Of a stretch of 64,000 bases of DNA, positions 48,331-59,200 are shown piece after piece. The notes beneath the pieces are model-generated. The model was not told where the DNA came from, made no database searches, and worked only from the letters and a program-made list of their open reading frames with translations. Origin of the DNA: Hermatobates lingyangjiaoensis (taxonomy: Eukaryota > Arthropoda > Insecta > Hemiptera > Hermatobatidae); the NCBI GenBank assembly GCA_026182355.1, contig JAPFBL010000049.1:682001-746000 (forward strand). Reading direction: 5' to 3'. The position numbers and the translations under genes are program-made. Position 1 is the stretch's first letter, and every line of letters begins with the position of its first letter.

Positions 48331-48455
48331 TAGCATTACTTTCACTCATGTTTAGTAAAAAATTACTTATCATTTTGGATGCTCTACGAGTACATATGAT
48401 TATCAGATTTATGGTATATTATATATTGAGAAAAAGGCTGTTCTCAATAATATAC

Positions 48456-48636
48456 CTGATTTCCATGATAGGTCCAACTACCGAATTTCATTTCGCAATT
48501 CTGGTCGTCGAAGGGGAACCAGGTAATGTCTATCTTGCACGTGCTCTTGAATATTCCTGGAGGAATGTAGAGACAGCTACCATTGTTCCTGACAACTACG
48601 TTGGTGTGGTACGTACCGTCAAATCCCTCGTCAGCA
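48456..48636 (-). CDS. nAChR alpha-type subunit, exon with Cys-loop and loop B
   Basis: This 181-nt exon is the most 5' exon visible. It encodes [20 protein letters not shown], then [12 protein letters not shown], then the Cys-loop [15 protein letters not shown] (13 residues between the cysteines, as in all family members), then [12 protein letters not shown] with the loop B tryptophan. The acceptor is taacttag (one base completes a split codon) and the donor GTATAT follows CAG, so the next exon starts in phase 0, as observed. NNGS is a possible N-glycosylation site. The exon expected before it (loops D and A, ending near the YN-S/N motif) was searched for on the minus strand up to base 64000 and not recognised. 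Confidence 0.95.
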
Positions 48637-50363
48637 CTAAGTTAAACAAATACCAATTGAAACCCTAATAACCCAAAAAGTTAAATATCACTCCAAATTC
48701 ATTATTTCCTTGGAGTTATCTAATTCATTAGCATCATATTTTAATTCAAAAATATTTTATAAACGTTTGGCAATATTTTGAACAGTCCTGGATTCTGTAG
48801 TTTTTCTGGAAGATATTAATGTATTAGTCACCAAGATTAATTAAACATTAAAAATTATTAACAAGTTCAAATAAAAATAAATCTATAACATCATAATATT
48901 ATTTTTAGTCACAAACAGATATGAGTACATTTCCTGCAGAGATAGGTCTCGGCTGCACCTGTAACAGTCCTTTTCTTCTAATGAGAGTATGCATACTATT
49001 AAAAATATCAATAATTAGTAAAGAAAAACACCTTTTTTTAAGTTTGCAAAAATTATTTTGGATATTGATAAATTTAAACGAGATATAAATAAATGTTATT
49101 AATAAGGGGGGACACTGATTGTTCTGCATAAAATATTGTCAATTGAGCAGACTCATAATTTCATTCTTTCATGTCATTCTACTTATTAAAATATTCCAGT
49201 ACTTCTACTGACTTGATTATTGAAAAAAGTATAGTCATTTTTGCAATCAAGTTTTGGTTAATATTAAAGAAATAATTTACTGTAATGTATATAACCATTA
49301 CTTACAAACAATTAAAAATTTAATCATTAACTATAAGAGCTTGATTATTCAGTTTACATTTTATTTAAAGGAAAGAAACAATACTTTTCTACCTATGGGT
49401 ATAACATTGAAATACTGACGGAAATTTTTGAATTTTATGCTCAGCTCTTTCACTTATGTAATAAGGAGCGACAATAAAAATTTAAGGAATTAATTTAAAA
49501 ATAAAGCAACAAAATAAAGTCGTTAGATAGTGGCAGACGCTTATAAAAATAGCTCCATGATACACTTTTACAAATACCCCAGCTCAGTTTTATTTTCCTA
49601 TTTCATGTGTAATAATTTTTAACAAGTCTTTCATAAAAGTTTCAATACAGTATTTTTTATGAACACCATATAATAAGTTAACCGATTTATACAAAGAGAT
49701 ATCACAGCTCACGTGATGCACGACATCAAGGAAATTAACAGTAAAATTAATAAAAAGAAAGTAAATTTTGTTAACCTCATTCAAGTGTTATTGTTTCTAA
49801 AAAGCGCTTACACATGTTTTTCTTTTATTTCTTTTAGTGGTCAATTTTTAAATATATATATATATTACAAACAGGAAGAAGCATGAATTAAAAAAAAACA
49901 GTTTGAATGACTTCTAATATTTTAAACCTACTAAAGGTTATCATCAGGACAGCAAGTGGTGGCACCATGAGAAGATACAGTAAACCCAACTGCACATACG
50001 CAGAGATGTCATTACAAACAGATCGTACAATAAAAGAAATCATCGCAAATTCAATAGAAGCAGAAATTCTAAACTTTTATTGTTTCTAATGCATTTGTTC
50101 TTAGTGAGAATGAAAAACGATGCATGAACTAAAGAAAATATAACAACAAGGAGCAATTAGCACAAGAAAATCACATCTATCATCATTAAATAAGGTAATG
50201 TAAACCACTCGGAATGTAAATTACGAATCTGAGTTTGGGTATATATATATATATATATATAATGTATAAAATAATCACAATAACACTTGATATTAAAAAG
50301 ATTTTACCCTTTTGTCAAATGGCTTACAGTGATTTGAACGTTGATTTTTATTTCACGTTTATG

Positions 50364-50364
<1 letters not shown>

Positions 50365-50402
<38 letters not shown>
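50365..50402. repeat. (TA)n tract
   Basis: About 38 bp of TA. A shorter one lies at 50240-50262. Confidence 0.95.
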
Positions 50403-50404
<2 letters not shown>

Positions 50405-50809
50405 CTACCTCTGTCCTGACAGATCCGGCGTTCAATACCCACTCTTGCCCTAAATTTATTCATGTAGGAGGTGAATAAATCTAAAGGTGTTGTCCCTTAG
50501 AAAAGATATTAAGTCATTGGTGCCGAGCCTGTACCATGGCAAGTACTCGTTAAAGATTTCTACTCTAAATACACATGAGTTAGGCACAATTTAGGACTTC
50601 CAATATAGAATGTTTATTGTGTGGTATCAGAAAGGGCTTATGTTGGACCAATGTATGTTCTTTTGTGTGACTGCCATGCAACCTGACCTCACCTATATTG
50701 CCATTCCTACTATATGTAGTGTTATTTTCAGAAGAAAAATGGTTAAAATAGTAGTCTTAATAAAATCTATAGTTGTCTTATATATCTATAAAATGATTAG
50801 ATCAAGCTT

Positions 50810-50902
50810 ATCTCTCTTATCTCTCCTGAAGACGGTTAAAACCGAAAATTAGAGACTGTAAGTGTGTTCTTCTGATTTCTCTATGTTTCTTTGTTTATAT
50901 TG

Positions 50903-50905
<3 letters not shown>
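50810..50905 (+). repeat. Family-D tip ending at (TA)n
   Basis: TCTCTCCTGAAGACGG then AAAACCGAAAATTAGAGACTG then the AATTTCTCTATGTTTCTTTG tail, running straight into a 58-bp (TA)n (50906-50963). Confidence 0.75.
50822..50855 (+). ncRNA. Hammerhead-like motif, family D
   Basis: TCTC (50822-50825), CTGAAGA (50826-50832), extra C, stem II GGTT with AACC around AA, GAA (50844-50846), palindrome AATT, A, then GAGA (50852-50855), which pairs fully with TCTC. Same layout as families A, B and C but a different sequence in every stem. The 2-nt loop in stem II is very tight, so in the folded form one pair is probably open. Confidence 0.4.

Positions 50906-50963
<58 letters not shown>
50906..50963. repeat. 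(TA)n tract
   Basis: About 58 bp of TA lying between the 3' ends of a family-D tip (left, plus) and a family-B tail (right, minus), both pointing into it. Confidence 0.97.
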
Positions 50964-50965
<2 letters not shown>

Positions 50966-51040
50966 ACACAATTAAAAGAAACGGTCCTAAATAAAATAAA
51001 TTCAAAACGAAGGAAACACACAGAAAGACACAGACATAAC
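50964..51040 (-). repeat. Family-B tail fragment
   Basis: ACAATTAAAAGAAACGGTCC to GACACAGACATAACTCA is the outer part of the family-B left arm at 29458-29550. The CTGATGA half is missing; sequence after 51040 (to the (TA)n at 51067) does not match. Confidence 0.75.
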
Positions 51041-51091
51041 TCATCGTTTTTTCGAATTTTGAGTGGATATATATATATATATATATATATA

Positions 51092-51281
51092 TGATCAAAC
51101 CACAATAAGAAATGGGAAAACAAGACTAAGATCTTTCAACCGTAACAAGCGGTCTTCGTCAGAGTCGAAAACCTAACTGACAAAGACCGCTGGTACGGTT
51201 GAAAGATCTTAGTGTTGTTTTCCCATTTCTTATTGTGGTTTGATCATTGATTGTTATTTCACGTGTTTATGTGAAATCTTT
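51092..51281. repeat. Family-A foldback
   Basis: The left arm (51092-51166) and right arm (about 51176-51246) mirror each other between (TA)n tracts. The right side retains the outermost element segment GTTATTTCACGTGTTTATG to AAATCTT before (TA)n, showing where the element's true 3' end lies. The left copy has the full hammerhead-like motif (minus strand, 51124-51166); the right one is partly decayed (CTGACAA). Confidence 0.85.
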
Positions 51282-51339
51282 ATATATATATATATATATA
51301 TATATAGTTTTCTATGGGTTGTCCGGGGAAAGGAATATG

Positions 51340-51452
51340 ATTCGATGCGATGTTGACCAATGGGAGTAGAGTTACAGGTCCAAGCGTAAGGTCCCAACCT
51401 GGGACCTTACGCTTGGACCTGTAACTCTACTCCCATTGGTCAACATCGCATC

Positions 51453-51456
<4 letters not shown>
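51340..51456. repeat. Perfect 57-bp inverted repeat with a 3-nt loop
   Basis: 51340-51396 and 51400-51456 are exact reverse complements by my reading, around ACC. GC content is higher than its surroundings. (TA)n flanks the right arm directly (51457-51507); the left arm is preceded by about 34 bp of unique sequence and then (TA)n. No CTGANGA/GAAA motif and no ORF. It is not one of the other foldback families. Confidence 0.9.

Positions 51457-51507
<51 letters not shown>
51457..51507. repeat. (TA)n tract
   Basis: About 51 bp of TA directly abutting the perfect inverted repeat. Confidence 0.97.
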
Positions 51508-51510
<3 letters not shown>

Positions 51511-53989
51511 ATAGGAGTCGTCATTTGAGAAAAATAATTTACATCATCATAAAATAAATCGGTAATGTTTAATAACGCTTAATTAATGAAAAATGTTTTC
51601 CTGTCTTATAGTGGTTGACAGTCGTTGAGTCTTACACTTGTATATTAGGGGACATACAATCTAATTTGCCCTGCGTATCAACAGACATGTGGGCATCGCT
51701 GATTCCCCTAGGACCCCTTGGTCGCTTAGTTGGAAGGTTATTTATATTTATCTTTGTCACAGAGGCCAGGGTCAATTCTTCAACTGTTTATGTTCATTTT
51801 TTCTGTATTGTATAACTACAATTTGTTGATTTGGCATAAAAAAGCCTAACTTTCGATATGTTTATTAATATACAATAATAATAGCTCTCTTAAATAGAAT
51901 AGTGTTTTTATATTTAAAAAAAATGAAAGATTAAAAGATAAGCAATGTTTGTTGTTTTATTAGCTATACATCTATCCATTAAAAAGTTATACATTTACAA
52001 AACTGTTTATTTAATTAATTACAAACACAATAAAGAGCATTATAACTAATTACTGTAAGTTTTAATTTCGTAAATGTTTCACATAGAATTAAACATTGTT
52101 CTTTTAAGTTGATAAAATTTTATAAAAATATTCACTTTGTAATGAGATACTATGCAGAAGGATAAGGATGTTTATCATTATAAATTACTTGTTCAGTAGT
52201 TTGCATAAAATAACATTTTAAGTTAGGGAAAATTCTTGTTTACCGTTACTAACGAATCTGAGTAAATTAAAACCAAACTTTTTGATTTTTCATTTTATGA
52301 GGATGAAAATCTCTTTGAGTTCTCAGATTTTGTGTTGAAATGGAAAAAAGCAATAAAATAAAACACGTTATTAAAATTTATCAACATAAATATTTGTATG
52401 AAAAGATTATCATATGAATTGTTTACACGATTTCTCCAAAAAGGAATTATATTACATTGTTTATTAATGTAATTAATAAACACACATTTTATTGACTTAT
52501 ATTTGATGACTTTCTCATTCTGCGATATGTCGATGTATAGTCTGCGTGACATTGTATTAGAACACTTTTAATTTTTTGTCATATCTCTACCCGTTAATAA
52601 CTAATTCTTCACATTTAAAATAAATTGTTTTTATTCAACAGTTTTCTTGTCTTAATGGTTCTAAAGATATAAATGTATACGAAATTTATCACATATTTAT
52701 GGATAGGAGATGTGTTGGTTTACATTACAAATACAATTAATTAATGTCTGAAGTAGTTTCCTATCAGGTTAATTTTCTTTATTGCCAGTGCAATTTCGTA
52801 TGCCAAATGGTGATTGATACTAAAGAATACAGCCTTTCTGCACGCTACTTTGCCACGGATTAGGCCCAAGACTAGGAAATGACCAACAAGTCGATTTATT
52901 TTAACAATTATTTCTAATAATACAATCCACTAAAGAAGTAATATTTTAAAACAGTACCCTTAATAAGTATTTTTTTTTTATATCGAAGTATTAATTAAAC
53001 TAAGGGAATTCCTCCTTTTTAAACAAAAAACTGATTATTTTTTTCATCAGAGTAATAAGGAAAACTGGAAAAAAGTTCCACAAGAGTGGTGAAAAGTTTA
53101 CAATTGACTAGATATATGCAGAAATGTTGCAATTATCAGGCGTCACTAAATATAAAAAAGACGATTTTATGCTAGTTATTCCTAGAGGATAATATAGAGA
53201 AGCACAAAAATGATTGTTCAACCGGACCGAACCAACTAATAATTACATGAAACACTGAAGAAGAAGACAAATACTTGAATGTATCATTATCTATAAAAAT
53301 TTTAGTATTTCAGATCTATCATTTAAGTGTTTTTATCGATCGACGTTGTTGATTATCACCCATTTAACTATTTACTTACTTATTAAAGTTATTTTTAATT
53401 TAATGTAAAATTACATATATTAACAAGTATAATATAAATACTTATTTTTACTTATTTTAATATAAGTATAAAAAAGTAAACAAATATTATGCTTATTTTT
53501 ACTTTATTCCGCTATGTATTATTTCTATTCTTAGAGTAGAATAAAAAAGTCGATCCCCTCGCGGGTTCAAACGTCAGCCCTACGGTCTTTTTGTTTGATC
53601 AGATGTTTGGGTACTATCACTAAGATCAGTGTCTAGAACTGTTGCCCGAGTATCGTTTCATTCACAAATTTATTAAGTCTTGCAGCGGAGTCAATGCACT
53701 GACTGTTCGGTTTCGGGATTAACTGTCTGCGGCTTCCTATCGCAGCTTTCAAGTTATATTGTAAACTAAATCAAGTGGGTCAATAATTTATAAAATTAAT
53801 TTTCACTTTTCAGAAGATACTAGTAAAAAGGTTAGAAAATTACAAAAAGTAAATAAGAAACTATATGAATATAATGTGGCGTTATATTTAATGACTAATG
53901 TACAACATTCGATTGGTTGCTTTTTTGAATCTTAATCATTTACATAATTATTAGTTATCTATATATTATATAATATATATATATTAGTT

Positions 53990-54090
53990 TTTATGATTTA
54001 TTTATGTTGTAGGCTTATAAAAACGGTTTTAAATAAAAGTGAACATCGAATTTGAAAGTTCGATTAAAACCAGAAAAACTGGTCAATTCT
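53990..54090 (+). repeat. Decayed family-E tip
   Basis: TAGGCTTATAAAAACGGTTT, then AAATAAAAGTGAACATCG and AAACTGGTCAATTCTTGATA correspond to the right arm of the 33.4-kb and 30-kb foldbacks. Confidence 0.55.
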
Positions 54091-54127
54091 TGATAAGTAT
54101 TTTTTTAATATGTCCTTATACATATGT

Positions 54128-54163
<36 letters not shown>

Positions 54164-54166
<3 letters not shown>

Positions 54167-54431
54167 TTTTTCTTCTTCTTGGAGTTTGGTCAGGGTTAAT
54201 ATACGGAATCAACTTTTCGCCAACGTTTTGTCTTTATTTTAAGACATCCTCAGGGCTATAAATCAAGGCTATCTTCTAATTCCGACCCCGGTTTGGATTC
54301 CGAACTGGTTCGGAATTAGAAGCTAGTCTTGATTTAAAACCCTGAGGATGTCTTAAAATAAAGACGAAACGTTGGCGAAAAGGTGATTTCGTATATTTAC
54401 CCTGACCAAACTCCAAGAAGAAAAAAAAGTG
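54164..54431. repeat. Family-C foldback, bounded by (TA)n
   Basis: Arms of about 130 bp: CACTTTTTCTTCTTCTTGGA at the left mirrors CCAAGAAGAAAAAAAAGTG at the right, with a CTTCTAATTCCGA / TCGGAATTAGAAG centre. The right arm carries CCTGAGGATGTCTTAAAATA then AAGACGAAACGTTGGCG. (TA)n precedes directly; another follows about 40 bp after the right arm. Confidence 0.85.
54341..54376 (+). ncRNA. Hammerhead-like motif, family C
   Basis: CTGAGGA (54342-54348), extra T, stem II GTCTT with AAGAC (54350-54354 and 54361-54365, five pairs), loop AAAATA, GAA (54366-54368), palindrome ACGT, T, then GG, which pairs with CC before CTGAGGA. Stem I is short here. The mirrored copy in the left arm has GTTTTGTC (minus strand GACAAAAC), so its core is mutated. 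Confidence 0.45.
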
Positions 54432-54493
54432 TTTTTTAGTAAATTGTGGTCAAGAAAACATTACCTTATTATATATATATATATATATATATA

Positions 54494-54624
54494 CACTTTT
54501 CGTTGCAAATACGATCCAGTGAGCTTGGTTTCCCTCTCTTATCTCTCCTGAAGACGGTTCAAACCGAAAATTAGAGCCTGTAAGTGTGTTCTTTTGATTT
54601 CTCTATGTTTCTTTGTCTATATTG

Positions 54625-54629
<5 letters not shown>
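54494..54629. repeat. Family-D element: short inverted tail plus tip, between (TA)n tracts
   Basis: The first 25 bp (CACTTTTCGTTGCAAATACG) are the reverse complement of the far family-D tail seen at 15365-15390 and 43140-43160. It then switches to the forward unit CCAGTGAGCTTGGTTTCCC through CTGAAGACGGTTC, the AAACCGAAAATTAGAG tip (54548-54576) and the tail. This is an inverted dimer whose left copy is only 25 bp long. Confidence 0.75.
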
Positions 54630-54665
<36 letters not shown>

Positions 54666-54839
54666 TTAATCGATATAGACGTAGGAGTTTAATTAAACAT
54701 GATAAGAAAATGAAAAAGGGAAAGGCTAGCAGACGATGCACCCAGGGAAAGAGTCAGAGTTTCCAGCCGTCACTGCATCCTTAATCTATCCCTTCGTGGT
54801 AGTTTCTAATCACTTTCTGAAAAAAAAAATAAAAAAACA

Positions 54840-54995
54840 GAAACAAAAAAGAAAGAAAGGGCCCAAGAAAAGAACAAACAGCTGTTGACATCACACAGAG
54901 AGAACTGACACAACTCATTTCAATATATTGATTATCGTCATCATTAAGAGAAGGAATAGTCCACCACCCCTTCCGAAAGACTTAAATTTTTGCAA
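54840..54995 (-). repeat. Decayed family-B copy
   Basis: ACACAACTCATTTCAATATA then TGATTATCGTCATCATTAAG and GGAATAGTCC match family B (minus) with many changes. Confidence 0.5.
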
Positions 54996-55124
54996 ATTTA
55001 GGTATATACACTGTATTATATTTGTATTTCTATTCCTTGAGGTTTATATAATATATATGTATTATAATTAAATATAATACCATAGAGTATATGTGGTTAA
55101 AATAAGGGCTTTGAATATATATAC

Positions 55125-55343
55125 ATCAACGTTCAAACCACAATGAGAAATGAGAAAAGACTAATATGTTTCAATCGTAACAAGTGGTCTTCGTCAGAGA
55201 CAAATCTCAACCAGTTTTCAGTTGAGATTTGACTTTGACGAAGACCGCTTATTACTGTTGAAAGATCATGGTCGTTTTTCTTATTTCTTATTGTGGTTTG
55301 AACGTTGATTGTTATTTCACTTGTTAATTGTGAAATCTTGTTA
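55125..55343. repeat. Family-A foldback, diverged subfamily
   Basis: Left arm TCAACGTTCAAACCACAATG to GTGGTCTTCGTCAGAGAC; right arm GACTTTGACGAAGACCGCTT to GTGGTTTGAACGTTGA. It has the subfamily end CAACGT shared with 34141 and 48187. The CTGANGA cores read CTGACGA on the left copy (minus) and TTGACGA on the right. Confidence 0.8.
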
Positions 55344-55984
55344 CATATATACATCTTTCAATTGTATTAAAAAGGGAAACATATTAAAATAGGAATATTT
55401 ATCAGATATCTTATATGCTTACCACATTATAATCAAAACTTTCAAAACTGAAGTTCCGGTTTTCACTGAAGCCTATGTCATAAGCATCTTCTCTGTATAC
55501 TCCTTTATATTTTCATAATGAATTATAATTATAATCCCAAACAAAATATAAAAAACTTAATAAAGGTATCGAATGAAGTATTAAAGGGAATAAAGAGGAA
55601 TATTTATTACGGTAGTCAGTTTTTTAGGTCCGCTTGTTTAGTCAAAATGTGAGTTTACTCCGATCTGTAGACTTCCTTCGGACACTCTAGAATGTGTTCA
55701 TCGTTGCTGGGAACTATCATAATGTACATCTTTAAAGCTACAGAGAGGCCAGCATTGAAGGTCAGGTACTAGGAATCTGATCTACATCATTTCTAATCAC
55801 ACTTCAATTCCAACTACTTCAATAAACTATCTCTCTTTGTTCCGATGAAAGACTTTTGTCCAAAAGTTAATCTGGAAGTTTTTGTTTATTATTAAGTTTT
55901 ACTCTGTGTATTCTTTCACGATATGATATACAAATATGTATGTAATATTTGAAATCAAATTCGAATAGTCTGATAGAGCAGCAA

Positions 55985-56160
55985 ACACAATAACATAGAG
56001 AAAAACATTAAAAAGTAAAAAAAAAACTTGCATTAATATTTCAACGTTCGTCATTATCAGGAGAAGTGCTCAACTCAAGTGCCACAAGGCTACTGATGCA
56101 GTACACCTGCATATGCAATCTACAGCAATGTCATTTGCAAGCAAATTTTGGTATGAACTA
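55985..56160 (-). repeat. Further PLE-like tip
   Basis: The minus strand reads TTCTCCTGATAATGACGAAC, GTTGAAATATTAATGCAAG: a CTGANGA-like start with an insertion, then GAA plus the palindrome AATATT. 49930-50010 on the plus strand (ATCATCAGGACAGCAAGTGG) looks related. Confidence 0.4.
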
Positions 56161-58409
56161 AGCCGGCAAATGTTTATATGTAATATATATTATGCACGCG
56201 TGTGTGTGTGTTTGAGCAGCGTTGTAATTATGAGTCTTGTGTTTATACACTAAGAATTTTGTTGGTTTTAAAATAATTTGCTACATGCTGTTTTCAAAAC
56301 AGTAACATTTTAACAAACAGTATAAAGAAATGTTTTTAAATATAGAGTGTATGATATTGACCTAATGCTTCGTATTAATGTAATTAGTGAATGCTACTTG
56401 AACGTAAATCATTTGCTGTAAAAACAGAGAATTAAGCGTAGAAATATATTCAAAAACCTAAATGACTCAAGGACGCAAAAAGTAAACAGAACTTTGTCTC
56501 TCTAGTATGACGAAAAATAAATTATGCATCATGCACTGAAGACTTATTTTTATTATTGGCTAAAGTTTCCCTTTATAACAAATAATATACTTTTTTCTTT
56601 ATAATTTCATACTTAACAAACTGAATGCAACTGACTGATTTTTTTAGTGAAAGTTTTGTAACTTTTTTAAAACATCTTAATTTTTTAAAATCAACTGATT
56701 TCATTTTAATAATTTAATTAGCCTTTGGGAAAAGTAAAAGTAAATTATGAATGTATAATTAATTAAACTTTTCATTATAACTAACCAAATAAAGTGAACC
56801 AGGAATTAATGATCCTGGATCAATCATTAATAATTATCAATAATTAATGATGATAAGGGATTTATCATAATCTAATTCCATGAAAATTAATTTCCAATTA
56901 AAATCGTACAAAATGGACTTTGTAAACAACTGTGTGATTTCAATTTTTCTCCAAATATAAATATAAAATTGAATTTTTTTTCGGAATATTTTACCATCAT
57001 TAAATTCCGATGATGGTATTTATATTAAACATATATCAATCAGTATATGTTTTATCGCTTATCGATTATGAAAATTTATTCTTGGACATAATGTAAAAAA
57101 TCATCCAAATAGAGCTCTTTATTACATTATAATTTTTTTTTAGTCATACATGAGCTAAATTTTTCACATATTTTACACCAATACCTGCCAAAAATAATTT
57201 TTAAAAAATGGCACATTCGTCATCTAAATTCGTTGTTATTTGGATGTCACACTAGTACAGTCCAGACACAAGCAAAACCATTTACTAATCCTCGTAAATA
57301 AACGATAAATAGCAGGTGAATAAGAAGTCAATAAAATTTTAGTATCGAATTTTATACTTTGAAATATAATTCATACAAATAGATAAAACGCTCTCCATGA
57401 ATTTTCAGTTATACGCATCTATTATAGAAGAAATATTCATAAACTTTTTACTATTAATCTGTACTATTAGTATTAACGATAGAATTACTTCTGTGGTAAA
57501 TACCTCTTGATTTTATATAGTTAAATACATTTAAGAAAAAAAAACATTTAATTCAATTATTTTTTTTACAGTCGAATCTAAGGCAGACTGCTAGTAAATT
57601 ATAGGCATTTTGACCACTATGTAAAGGAAAAGTTGTTATATTTCGAATTAAACTGCTTTACCCTGTTTTAAAGTATAACTCGAAATGCATATTCATTGCT
57701 TTGGACAGCCTTTTTAAACATGATGTTTAGTTACCTATTCAATGATAGAAAATAAAATATTGTTTAAGTACTTTTATAAATCAAATGTTTCATTTATAAT
57801 TTTTCGAGTTCATATGAATTGACACATTGAATTATTAATTACATTAATGTATTAATAAATAAAATGTTAGATTAAGAATTCACGTTAAAACATATTTTAC
57901 TTTTGAACATAGACCCGCAAAACTATGGATTCTAAAATGTAACTGCAACAACTTTTCGAATTATTTTATTTCTTTCAGAAGCAAATATAGGTCTAGTAAA
58001 CATTATAAATATGCATAATTTAATAATTATTCAATTTTTGTTATGAGTAGTTATAATAAGGAACACATATCAGAAGGAGAAAATATTTTATTTTTACTGA
58101 AAAAAAAATCAAAACCAAACAAGAGGAGTTAAATCTGATTATTATTGATTATGATTATGTTATAATAATCATTGAATTTACTGTCCAAAAGAACACACGT
58201 CAACGAGCAATGCTCGAGCTGAGCACTGCACTATTCTTAATCATAGCATACAGTGCCTCATCTTTTGAAATGTACTGCGAATTTTAAAAGAGTTTTAGAA
58301 CAAAGTATGAATGATCAACATATATTAATATAAATACATAAATTAATATTTTGTTGAAACATAAACTTAATATATATATAAATAAATTTCTACTGAAAAA
58401 AATATATTT

Positions 58410-58440
58410 TTCTTATTGTGGTTTGATCATTAATATATAT
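58410..58440 (+). repeat. Family-A terminal fragment
   Basis: TTTCTTATTGTGGTTTGATC followed by ATTA and a short (TA)n, the last 25 or so bases of the family-A tip only. Confidence 0.7.
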
Positions 58441-58488
58441 ATATTGAAATTTTCTTATTAGTGACTGTTAGACTTACTTATTTTCGGT

Positions 58489-59200
58489 GCGTTTGATACA
58501 CCTATTATCGTTGCGTTTAATACACCTATTATCGGAGCGTTTAATACACCCATTATCGGAGCGTTTAATACACCTATTATCGGAGCGTTTAATACACCTA
58601 TTATCGGAGCGTTTGATACACCTATTATCGGAGCGTTTAATACACCCATTATCGGAGCGTTTAATACACCTATTATCGGAGCGTTTAATACACCTATTAT
58701 CGGAGCGTTTAATACACCTATTATCGGAGCGTTTAATACACCCATTATCGGAGCGTTTAATACACCCATTATCGGAGCGTTTAATACACCCATTATCGGA
58801 GCGTTTAATACACCTATTATCGGAGCGTTTAATACACCTATTATCGGAGCGTTTAATACACCTATTATCGGAGCGTTTGATACACCCATTATCGGAGCGT
58901 TTAATACACCCATTATCGGAGCGTTTAATACACCCATTATCGGAGCGTTTAATACACCTATTATCGGAGCGTTTAATACACCTATTATCGGAGCGTTTAA
59001 TACACCCATTATCGGAGCGTTTGATACACCTATTATCGGAGCGTTTAATACACCTATTATCGGAGCGTTTAATACACCTATTATCGGAGCGTTTAATACA
59101 CCCATTATCGGAGCGTTTGATACACCTATTATCGGAGCGTTTAATACACCTATTATCGGAGCGTTTAATACACCTATTACCGGTGCGTTTAATACTGCCA
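58489..59200. repeat. 24-bp minisatellite, 29 full units plus a partial one
   Basis: The unit is GCGTTTAATACACCTATTAT followed by CGGA. Periodicity is exact: unit starts fall every 24 bp from 58489 to 59161, with a decayed partial at 59185. Variants are CCTATT versus CCCATT and TTAATA versus TTGATA. Because 24 is a multiple of three and the unit has no stops, ORFs of about 250 residues run on both strands (RLIHLLSE and GVLNAPII octapeptides). I do not think either is a gene: no start context, domain or flanking coding signal is seen. Each unit has two CpGs, making this the densest CpG block in the window. Confidence 0.95.

Larger units (their letters stand above)
31578..48455 (-). other. Receptor intron (16.9 kb) rich in PLE-derived foldbacks
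   Basis: Lies between the GTATAT donor at 48450-48455 and the ttttttag acceptor next to 31577. It holds the foldbacks between 32.2 and 35.5 kb, (CA)n at 40.1 kb, a family-D pair at 43 kb and a Tigger remnant at 45.1-45.9 kb, then two repeat pairs at 47.6-48.3 kb. The blocks 36600-40080, 40260-42950, 43170-45130 and 45910-47150 are AT-rich with no feature I can support. A patch at 46720-47010 is less AT-rich, like an old repeat, but unidentified. Confidence 0.8.

Noticed and set aside
48204..48668. 154-codon plus-strand ORF
   Set aside because: It overlaps the antisense of the Cys-loop exon and an old family-A foldback; the minus strand carries the real exon.
49907..50089. 60-codon ORF as a small gene
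   Set aside because: It overlaps a sequence resembling the repeat tip at 55985-56160 and has no recognisable protein motif.
51615..51815. Plus-strand ORF and possible upstream receptor exon on the minus strand
   Set aside because: Neither strand gives receptor motifs (no W-x-P-D, no YN-N/S end) and there are no convincing splice sites; probably an old repeat.
53550..53760. tRNA gene or tRNA-derived SINE
   Set aside because: Only a B-box-like GGTTCAAA stretch is present; no A box at the right distance and no cloverleaf could be drawn.
58489..59200. CRISPR-like array
   Set aside because: Units are contiguous 24-mers without spacers and the genome is eukaryotic.
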